From: Hyalella azteca
Lineage: Eukaryota > Arthropoda > Malacostraca > Amphipoda > Hyalellidae
Direction: 5' to 3'
Assembly: GCF_000764305.2 (NCBI RefSeq)
Contig: NW_025931515.1
Location: forward strand, 1-64,000
DNA: 64,000 nucleotides
Shown: in pieces, positions 55,600-64,000 of the stretch
Layout: each line of letters begins with the position of its first letter
Position numbering within the stretch: position 1 is the first letter of the stretch
Program-made: the position numbers and the translations under genes
Notes under the pieces: generated by a model
The model's database searches: none
What the model was told of the DNA's origin: nothing
What the model saw: the letters and a program-made list of their open reading frames with translations, nothing else

Positions 55600-56030
55600 G
55601 GGAAACCAGGCGTCGTCTGGATTCAAGAATTTCTGCGATGCTGGAACCCCGTTATCCGGAATACAGTCATTCCTGTTGTTCCAAATATCTTCATTAGGAA
55701 TACATTTACGTTGGATAATCAAATTAAGTCCTTTTTAACTTAACATTATACTCAGAAAATGAAACATACATTTATTTCCCGTTTGAAAACCTGAAAAAAA
55801 ACATTTGGCATCCTTTAAATCTTCTATGTATACATGTTGAAGTTTTCGTATTGTGCGCCTGTCACCGCAACTCATGGACGCTGCTGGGCGCGTATACAAG
55901 ATACTTATCGTGTCGGGATATTGTATATAGGGGCAATCCAGGATACTTATCGTGTCGGGATATTGTATATAGGCGCTTTTGGGGCGCGTATCCAGGATAC
56001 TTATCGTGTCGCGAAATTGAGTATCCTATA
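55600..56030. mobile_element. Head plus inverted core of the minisatellite-bearing family
   Basis: The head in + orientation is at about 55603 (GCAGGGAAACCAGGCGTCGT, then ACCCCGTTATCCGGAATACA). After about 230 bp comes the tail word ATTGTGCGCCTGTCACCGCA in inverse orientation, with three core units reading in the minus direction (55890-56015), one internally shortened. The arrangement mirrors 1827-2500. Confidence 0.7.
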
Positions 56031-56205
56031 ATTAGGTGCATAAATTATATTAGAATTAACAAAAGATATTGATAGTAGAGGTATTGTGCATGGGATTTTG
56101 GTGGACTTTTTTACACAAATTATGAAGCCATACTAAATAAGAATTTGTTTAATACTAAATAAATATATATTTACCCTGATATTTTTCCAACAGCAGCGAG
56201 CGTGG
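56031..56205. other. AT-rich spacer, no feature seen
   Basis: This is short unique DNA before the 44-bp array. Confidence 0.4.
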
Positions 56206-56207
56206 CT

Positions 56208-56628
56208 CTGGCAGGGATGCGTTCAGGCAGCGACTGGTGGATGACAGGTGAAGGTAGGGTGAATAATCTGGCAGCGAGTGGTGGATGACGAGTGAATGTA
56301 GGGTGATTAGTTTGGTGGCGAGTAGTGGATGGCAGGTGAATGTAGGGTGAATTATCTGGCAGCGAGTGGTGGATGACAGGTGAAGGTAGGGTGAATAATC
56401 TGGCAGCGAGTGGTGGATGACAGGTGAATGTAGGGTGAATAATCTGGCAGCGAGTGGTGGATGACAGGTGAAGGTAGGGTGAATAATCTGGCAGCGAGTG
56501 GTGGATGAAAGGTGAATGTAGGGTGAATAATCTGGCAGCGAGTGGTGGATGACAGGTGAATGTAGGGTGAATAATCTGGCAGCGAGTGGTGGATGACAAG
56601 TGAAGGTTGGGTGAATAGCGTGGCTTCG
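56208..56628. repeat. 44-bp minisatellite, about 9.5 copies
   Basis: The unit contains GGATGACAGGTGAATGTAGG then GTGAATAATCTGGCAGCGAG. Minus-strand frames of 142-158 codons (LHSPVIHHSLPDYSP-like repeats) are by-products of a 44-bp period read through all phases. Confidence 0.95.
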
Positions 56629-57285
56629 CATTCTATCTTGAAGTTCTCCGTAATAAATATGAAATCAATATCAATATATACATATACTTTAAATATATAC
56701 TTTAAGTAACTTTAACTTTATATATTTACTTTAAATATCAAAATATACCTTATAGATTTTCTAAGTGTAAATCCGAGCAAACCTAGGATTATGATTAACA
56801 TTTTGGCATCTTGATTTTACTGTTACTTCTCTTTTTCCTTCATCATTATCATCTCATTTTTCCTTTTTAAATTCATGAGCAAGTCAAAGCCTGCATTAAA
56901 CTGTAGCGCCTACCGCCGGCCGTACATAACGTGCCTATATAACATGCATACGAGAACAGCAACTTCTTTAACGGACTTCTCTCGGACACCGTTAAATTCA
57001 CTAGGAGATTTACCCCGGAATATTTATTATTCTCAATGTATCCCTCATCTGATTCTTCTTGCCCTCCCATATATCGTCTTCTGTCAAAACAGACGTGACT
57101 TGCGATGACGGTCAGGATTACAGATTAGTACTCTCCTCGCTCTAGATTTAAAGATTTGGCTGGCTATAATAAAACCTCTATAGTTTCCTTGTCACTCCAT
57201 ATTGTGTGATATGGATAACAGTAAAAATAATTCAAGGCTTCCCTGTCACTCCATATTATACAATATGGCTAACCATAATAAAACT
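56629..57285. other. Intergenic DNA, nothing specific
   Basis: Words TTGTCACTCCATATTNTNNA and CTTCCNTGTCACTCCATATT recur twice or three times at about 57188-57270. Overlapping 65- and 77-codon frames at 56873-57108 have no recognised product. Confidence 0.4.
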
Positions 57286-57500
57286 CCAAGACTTCGTTTT
57301 AATCCCGAAAAGTGTGGATATATTCATCCAAGTCGGGCCGGATTTCCCGGTGTGTTAATTAGCGAGACCGGCAATCAAGGCGCGATCTCCAAGGCGGGCG
57401 CCGCTCGGGAATTAGAGTCCAGCTCGAGTTTTATTGAGAGCCTTGCTGTTTATGAGAGCCGGACTTAAGGAGCGCTCGCTTGGCTCTCTAAACGCTGCTT
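57286..57500. other. GC-rich unique island upstream of the Dll paralog exon
   Basis: It contains GTGTTAATTAGCGAGACCGG (a homeodomain TTAATTAG core), AAGGCGGGCGCCGCTCGG and GAGTTTTATTGAGAGCC with TGTTTATGAGAGCCGG, two Hox-type TTTAT(T/G)GAGAGCC words. A similar TTTTATTGAGGGCCTG occurs at 57636. It lies 2.3 kb upstream of 59728-59906. Candidate enhancer or promoter by composition only. Confidence 0.35.
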
Positions 57501-57705
57501 TTGTACACGCTTTAAAATGACATTTTTGTTGTCTGATATTTAAATTCTTAAGCGACTTTAAAATGTCATGGAAAAATATGACTCGGGATTTGAGCGTCTC
57601 AAAATATTGTTCCATTTGACATATGAAGATTTGTTAGAGTTTTATTGAGGGCCTGCCTATTTATTAAGACGGTGATGGGGCCGTGCAGTTAGTGACGCTG
57701 AACTA

Positions 57706-58160
57706 GTGCCATTGACTTTATGAAGGCTTCTTTGAAACGTGGCACTAGTGGCATGGAGTTTATGAAGGCATCTTTAAAACATGCCACTAGTGGCATGGAG
57801 TTTATGAAGGCTTCCTTGAAACATGCCACTAGTGGCATGGAGTTTATGAAGGCATCTTTAAAACATGCATCTAGTGGCATGGAGTTTATGAAGGCTTCTT
57901 TAAAACATGCCACTAGTGGCATGGAGTTTATGAAGGCTTCCTTGAAACATGCCTCTAGTGGCATGGTGTTTATGAAGGCTTCTTTAAAATATACCACTAG
58001 TGGCATGGAGTTTATGAAGGCTTATTTAAAACATGCCACTAGTGGCATGAAGTTTAGGAAGGCATCTTTAAAACATGCATCTAGTGGCATGGAGTTTATG
58101 AAGGCTTCTTTAAAATATACCACTAGTGGCATGGAGTTTATGAAGGCTTCTTGAAAACAT
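57706..58160. repeat. 42-bp minisatellite, about 11 copies
   Basis: The unit contains GTGGCATGGAGTTTATGAAG then GCTTC. The 42-bp period keeps both a plus (144 codons, MKASLKHATSGMEF repeat) and a minus (105 codons) frame open. The equal openness of both strands argues for a repeat rather than a gene. Confidence 0.92.
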
Positions 58161-59727
58161 GCAACCAGCGACATGGAGTAAATGAAACTTCTTTTAGCAT
58201 GTTAATAATGGCATGGGTTTCAAAAGGCTTTTCAAAAACATGACCTTAAGTGTCATGGTCTTTATTATAGCCTCTTTAAAACATGTCACTAATGGCATGG
58301 CAAGTAAAGTACTATGTTCAACGTAATCTAAAACCCAATGCCGCTTTTAGTTTCTAGATGCTTCATACAAACTAATTATCGTGAAGAGTATGTTTTAAAA
58401 TAATGAATAAAATTAAATTACCACTTGTAACTCTTATTATTTTGATATGATTTTTAAAGAAGTGGACGAAATGGTATAATGCATATTCTGGAATAAACTT
58501 ATATGTGAGACACGAATCTCTGGCCTTTACGTGGTGTTAGTTGAAGAATATATGAGATATGATGTATAATATAATATCTGTATGCTCATTTTGGTCATTA
58601 ATTTATGATAACAACGATGAGCATTATGAATGATGAGTAGAAAATTTAAATGTTATTGTAAGACATTTTAATAGATAAATAATTGCACAAAGCTTTGCAA
58701 TAATCTTACGCTGTATAATTATAATGAAAATAGATTATGTTTTCATTAAAATATTTGATAACAGTATTACTAAGAAAGCGATTGGGAAATGATAATCCCT
58801 ATGATATTGTAACTTCAAGCTGCGTTGCAGCATCGCTCTATGTATATATAAGACAGCATCAATATAAGATGGTGTAAGATAATATGTTGTTAGCGTTAGA
58901 GATAAGACAACATCAATATAAAGAAGTGTGAAAGAATATATTGTCAGCGTTAAGATAAGGCAGCATCAAAATTAGATAGTGTGAGATAATATAATGTTAG
59001 CGTTATGATAAGATAATGTCACTATAATTTAGCACTAAAATAAGATATCGCAAAGTCAAGATAGTATCAAAATTAGATAGTTTTAGGAAAAACCCAGAAA
59101 GATACAGTAAGATAGAGGATAAGATAAGATAGTGCCATGACAGCCAGATTGTTGTAAAAAGCATGTCCAGGCAGCTCCTGCTCTATCTTAGGAATTAATT
59201 ATGCTCTAAAGATAAAATTAGTGCATGAATACCAAGTTTTAATTTAGTTCGCATTAATAAATTAATAAATTACATTAATTCATTGAATTCGAAACTAATT
59301 ATATGTATAATGAGCTATTCATACGCAACAGATGACTGACTAATTATAAAGCCTCATTAATTTTATCTTCTCAATTGAATTAGAGAAATTATACAAAAGA
59401 TAGCAAAATATACATATGAGCTAACTTAAGATTCAAATAGGTATATGACTTTAATCAGCCTCACAAGAATGAGCTTCTAATGGTTTTATGACAGCAACTA
59501 TTTAGAGAGGGAACCACGTTAACATACGAGTATATTCCTTCAAAGAGATGAGTATTAAAAATTTTCAAAACTGAAAATTATCACCCATTTCTTTAATCCA
59601 TTAATTTTTACCCCTTCCAATCACAGGAATTATACTCGGAATTATTTTGTAATTAATTTATCTGTGAAGCAATTGTCATCATTTGCAGTTATTATTAAAG
59701 GCTTTTAACAAATTTTCTTTTCAACAG
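58161..59727. other. AT-rich DNA upstream of the Dll paralog exon
   Basis: The 42-bp array decays through 58161-58310. A loose repeat with GATAAGATAGTATCAAAATT-like words occupies about 58850-59130. No sequence resembling Dll exon 1 was found. Confidence 0.45.
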
Positions 59728-59906
59728 ACAAACCTGACTTGGACGGCGTACGAGTTAACGGCAAAGGCAAGAAGATGCGTAAGCCGCGCACCATATATTC
59801 AAGTCTTCAACTTCAACATCTTAATAAAATATTTCAACGCACCCAGTACCTCTCCCTGCCTGAGCGAGCTGAACTCGCCGCTTCGCTTGGTCTAACTCAA
59901 ACCCAA
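59728..59906 (+). CDS. Homeodomain exon of a second Distal-less paralog (partial gene)
   Basis: The exon follows acceptor TTTTCTTTTCAACAG and ends at donor GTAAGT (59907). It starts with two bases of a split codon, so it is phase 1 in and phase 0 out, exactly as in Dll exon 2. It encodes [20 protein letters not shown], then [20 protein letters not shown] and [19 protein letters not shown]. Over the 45 codons ending at the donor (AAG before homeodomain position 1 through position 44), 26 are identical to Dll exon 2, 14 differ synonymously and 5 change the amino acid (homeodomain positions 1, 15, 19, 27 and 37). The helix 3 exon must lie to the right of the window, as none was found to 64000. 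No exon 1 was found between 22.8 and 59.7 kb. The coding frame shows no stop or frameshift, so it is probably functional. An overlapping frame starting at 59683 is spurious. Confidence 0.9.
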
Positions 59907-60165
59907 GTAAGTTTGTAACACAGAATTTTAATGCAGACAAAAATTGCCTGAGTCTGGTAATCTCGTTCCACGTGCGAATTTACGCAAATTTTTGAACCAC
60001 GTTTACTAAACTTTAAATCAATGTTACAGCGAGACAATGCGATCACGAGTAAATTAATTCTAAAATATTCGAATTTGTTTGCATAAAACGTTTAGTCTAA
60101 CTTAATTGAGCGCAGAAGCCTGTAAAAAATACGTATTCATCCCAAATAGACTATATTATTATAAA
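59907..60165. other. Intron after the paralog homeodomain exon, no feature seen
   Basis: This is unique AT-rich DNA. Confidence 0.4.
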
Positions 60166-60880
60166 AAAAGCAGGTTAGCGCGGAGTTCCACGGACTGCAT
60201 TATCTACGCAATTGGAGAATAACTTTGTCCCGAATCTGGTATCCCGAATACCGTTGATAAGTTTGAAATTACAGTACTATAATTTAGCAGAACCATCCGC
60301 AATCAACACAATACAATTATATCAAACTCAACAATTAACCCACTCAAGTCATGGTTTTAAATTTAACGGAAAGCTGAACGTTTTAGTTTTGTTAGTAAAA
60401 CTTGCATTTTCCGGAATAAAAATCTCTTTCCGAGTTTTAAATTTACATCCATATATTTTAATGTCTCATAATTTGCCTACTAAATGAAAAGACAAGAAAA
60501 GTATCCTAAATACGCGCCCAAACAGCCCCTATATACAATATCCCGACACGAAATGTATCCTGGATACGCGCTCCAACAGCCCCTATATACAATATCCCGA
60601 CACGATATGTATCCTGGATACGGGCCCCAACAGCCCCTATATACAATATCCCGACACGATATGTATCCTGGATACGCGCCCCAACAGCCCCTATATATAC
60701 AATATCCCGGCACGATAAGTATCCTGGATACGCGCTCCAACAGCTCCTATATACAATATCCCGACACGATAAGTATCCTGGATACGCGCCTCAACAGCCC
60801 CTGTATATTGCGGCGATAAGCGCACAACACCTGTACTTGGACAAATGAATGTATTTGAAATTCAGGCATTTATATAAATA
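60166..60880 (+). mobile_element. Full-length copy of the minisatellite-bearing family
   Basis: The head is at 60170 (GCAGGTTAGCGCGGAGTTCC, then TATCCCGAATACCGTTGATA), with an AT-rich body to 60485. About six core units occupy 60490-60805. The tail GCGCACAACACCTGTACTTG lies at 60820 and TTGGACAAATGAATG follows. Middle core units share a GATATGTATCC variant (instead of GATAAGTATCC), showing homogenisation within this copy. It lies in the intron of the Dll paralog. Confidence 0.85.
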
Positions 60881-60934
60881 TATATTAGGGATATATTTAT
60901 TTTAAATACATTTTCCTAAATTTGTTTGCCTGAT

Positions 60935-61025
60935 GTGCGCCTTGCGATGAAATAAATAGGTGCCTTTAGAGCGCGTATCCAGGATACTTATCTTGTTGGG
61001 ATATTGCCTGCAGCACTCGACTTTT
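60935..61025 (-). mobile_element. Single inverted core unit of the same family
   Basis: One core unit in inverse orientation (GCGCGTATCCAGGATACTTA) with the body junction GGATATTGCCTGCAGCACTC. TGTGCGCC at 60935 is its tail word. With the preceding copy it forms another tail-to-tail pair. Confidence 0.7.
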
Positions 61026-63462
61026 ATAAATGGAATCATTTGACATAAAAATTAGAAACGGAAGAGATGGATTCAAATTAATCTGTGATTTTAATTTCAT
61101 GAAGTGTAAATTTAATTTAAGAATAACTTAAAGCTCCCGCCAAACTTCAAAACTCGAGTTAAATTGATGTTGGAAATTCATTTTAATATGCTCTGAATGG
61201 ATTTTTATTTGCGATGACCACAGCCTTAGTTTCCTAATTATCAACTGAATTAGGTGCAACGAAACCAGTAAATTCTAAGGGTTCTTTCTTTATTCCGCAC
61301 AACGTTGTGTCACATTGTTGCTCGATATAATGTATGATATAATATAATGTACGGTGTTTCAGTATAAATTTTAGTTCTATATGCGCTATGGACTCCAAAA
61401 ATACTTGACTCTGCTTTCAGTTTCGTCGCATCAGTTTAATTTAGTTTAGATTAATTAAAATCTCCATGACGTAACTTCACCGCCCTAATAATCATGCATT
61501 TTTTATGTACGAGTATCGCAAACGTTTTTTGGCTGCCAATAAAATATCTCAAAAATATAATTTGAACAAAAATTTGCTATAAAAATGTAATAAAAAATTA
61601 AAAAGTTTTAAATAGCTGATAATCATCACTATATCAGAAATGATGAAATATTCATAAACGATTTTCCTTTGATTTTATCGAATAATTTAAGGGTTCGGAT
61701 TCAATAGATTCTTATGATAGGCTTTTAATGAAGCTGCTTCAATAATTAGAGCTCAATTTCGTACCTGCTTTTTGCACATTTCATTAAATTGCATCACATG
61801 ACACCTGTAGCCATGCTCCTGATCTCAGGCGCCTAACTAGCACGCCTAGCTAGCAGTGTTATGCACCCCTAACTAGCATGCATAACTAGCAGCGTTACGC
61901 ACGCCTAACTAGCAGCGTTAGCAAAAGATAACGAACTTGTCACAAATTCCCAATTCTTTTCAATATCCCGTACCCTACAATCAGTTTAAATTGCACGGCG
62001 CACAGAAATATGAATGCAAAGGAGAACAGCGTACAATAATCAGATGATGACACACTTGAAATAAAGCAGGGAGGTGATCACAGTTCACGCTAATTACCTT
62101 CTGGCTGAATCAATGAAGTAACTGAGGGTGTTAATCATTGTGAATCTAGCATGTTATTTTTTACTATGAATCTATCATTCAATTTTTTCTCTGTAAATTT
62201 AATATTAGTTTTATTGTATTGCGAGTATAATTTTGGACTTCTAATCTTCAATTATGCCTTGAAATTGTGCATCTAAGGTTAAGCCTTATAAATGTATTTA
62301 GCTTTGAATTTATTTTCTGTTACCATAACATAAAACCTCTTAACATGAAACTCGAAAAGAATACATGAAAGCTCGATGATTGTAAAGAATTATTGAAAAT
62401 AATAATAATTTTTTTCAATGAAGTTTATATGTGAATATTTCAAAGGAATATTGTATAAAAATCTTTTATATGAATATTTTATCGTAGTTTTGTCTGGGAC
62501 TATTGTAATGAAATATTTCGTAGGCACATTATGTAGATATTTTATATTGGCCTAGTATAATAATTGAACACTTTGTTGTAAATTGTACAGAAATGAGTTG
62601 CACTGCAATAATTAATCAGTCAGGCAAAAGTTAATCCTAATAGCCACTTTTATTAAAGCAATGACTGCAAAAACTAAACGTCTTCAAAAATAATTATTTT
62701 AATTGAATCTGATTATTCAAGTATTATAATTTAAAGGCAGCATTTCATAGACTTTTAATTAGGAAAGTCCATGATAGTTCATTTACTTGCTAACTTTAGA
62801 ACACCTGTTGCTCCGTGGTGTGGACACCTGTGGACAGATTGCAGGTCCGTCCTCAGCCACTTAATGACCTGCGAGATAACCTGTACTGTTTTAACCTGCT
62901 AAAAAGTTCTAATAGTTTCGTCATGTTAAAGAATTTTTTGATTGAATTTTTATTATATCCTGGCAGGCTAGCTGATCAAGAAAAGCTGATCAAGAATGAC
63001 TTCAACTTTAAATCCAGAAATAATCAATTCAATGCAAATTTGCAATTATAAATAGTTGCAGGTTATATTTGAATAGCAAGTAAATGATTGCTAATTAGCC
63101 AACTAATTGATCATAAAATGGATCAATTGATGATCCTAAACTGATCAGCGCTCAATTGATGTTCGGATTTATTTTCAAGAACAAGACCACAATCAAATTT
63201 CTTCACCATAACTCTTTATATAGACGTTGCAACTTTCTAGAATGCAGCCATAATTAACATGTACATGAATCACGCCTAATAAAGCTTTAGGTAAATCTAA
63301 CAAAGCTCACGAACCTGAGCTGAAATTGCGTCCAAAGTTGTGATTCATGGAGCAACTTTAGCAGCAAAAGTTTGGGGAGCAACTTTTGGAAGTTGAGAAT
63401 CGCGCTAATTTGCTCCTTTCAAAAGTTGGGCGACGAGTTGAGTTGCAGCGAACGAAATATTG
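61026..63462. other. AT-rich intronic DNA, little seen
   Basis: A short run of CACGCCTAACTAGCAGCGTT words lies at about 61830-61925. No helix 3 exon (WFQN), other gene or transposon is recognised. Confidence 0.45.
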
Positions 63463-63925
63463 TCGCACGTTTTTATAACGTAATATTATAGCTGGAGTTT
63501 ATAACGTAATATTATAGCTGGACTTTATAACGTAGTATTATAGCTGGAGTTTATAACGTAATATTATAGCTGGACTTTATAACGTAATATTATAGCTGGA
63601 GTTTATAACGCAATATTATAGCTGGACTTTATAACGTAATATTATAGCTGGAGTTTATAACGTAATATTATAGCTGGACTTTATAACGTAATATTATAGC
63701 TGGAGTATATAACGCAATATTACAGTCGGAGTTTATAACGCAATATTATAGCTGGAGTTTATAACGCAATATTACAGTCGGAGTTTATAACGCAATATTA
63801 TACCTGGAATTTATAACGCAATATTCTCGCTGGTTTTTATAACGCAATATTAATGCTGGAGTTTATAACGCAATATAATCTTTTGTTTTTATAACGCCAT
63901 ATTCTCGCTTGTTTTTATAGCGCAA
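63463..63925. repeat. 26-bp minisatellite, about 17 copies
   Basis: The unit is TTTATAACGTAATATTATAG then CTGGAG or CTGGAC. On the left, GAG and GAC copies alternate, giving a 52-bp dimer period. On the right (63720-63920) the units are more diverged (CGCAATATTACAGTCG). Confidence 0.95.
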
Positions 63926-64000
63926 TATCATACATATTTTTTTGACAACCAAAATTATTTTCGATCTTAACACGTACGCTAACTTACAATGATTATCGTA
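63926..64000. other. Window end, no feature seen
   Basis: This is a short AT-rich stretch after the last array. Confidence 0.4.

Overview
The window looks like a stretch of an AT-rich arthropod nuclear genome, assembled from short reads. It is most likely from a malacostracan crustacean such as an amphipod. That guess rests on a Distal-less (Dll) locus with a duplicated homeodomain exon (Dll paralogs are known to me, from memory only, in the amphipod Parhyale), large introns, and a very high load of minisatellites. There are no bacterial-style operons, and almost all long open frames are in-register tandem repeats rather than genes.

Genes. One Dll gene is complete on the + strand: exon 1 at 825-1038, exon 2 at 8481-8665 and exon 3 at 22068-22826. 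It encodes 385 residues, with a Dlx-class homeodomain at residues 90-149 split by an intron between homeodomain positions 44 and 45. A second homeodomain exon of a Dll paralog lies at 59728-59906 in the same orientation, with the same intron phases and splice positions. Its first exon was not found upstream, and its last exon is presumably beyond the right edge. The region is therefore part of a tandem Dll cluster, and the 37 kb between the two genes is candidate shared regulatory space.

Mobile DNA. Penelope-like reverse transcriptase remnant (27.6-28.4 kb); mariner/SETMAR-like transposase N-terminal fragment (35.34-35.56 kb); Tc1/mariner-type transposase C-terminal fragment (37.89-38.1 kb); a 231-bp hAT-like MITE with a perfect 8-bp target duplication (55.3 kb); a possible 2-kb TIR element (52.87-54.93 kb); and a 1.3-kb repeat element present two to three times (35.6, 36.6-37.9, 43.3-44.7 kb). 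A recurring non-autonomous family of about 0.7-0.8 kb has a conserved head, an AT-rich body, a ~54-bp minisatellite core and a conserved tail. It occurs in whole or part at ten or more places (1.8-2.5, 5.1, 11.3, 12.8-13.3, 13.8-14.5, 17.2, 18.8, 48.8-49.6, 55.6-56.0, 60.2-61.0 kb).

Tandem repeats. More than thirty distinct minisatellite arrays (units of 10-44 bp) fill introns and intergenic DNA. Several show higher-order or compound organisation.

Assembly quality. Gaps lie at 11103-11267 and 34296-34466, with single-N joins at 11878, 37889 and 40533, all within or next to repeats. An exact Nextera mosaic-end junction at 11399-11436 and a 630-bp identical duplication ending at an N show that parts of the repeat structure are artefacts or misjoins. 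GC-richer unique islands (15.3, 18.1-18.7, 31.0, 51.0, 57.3 kb) are the best candidates for conserved regulatory DNA. That is inference only.
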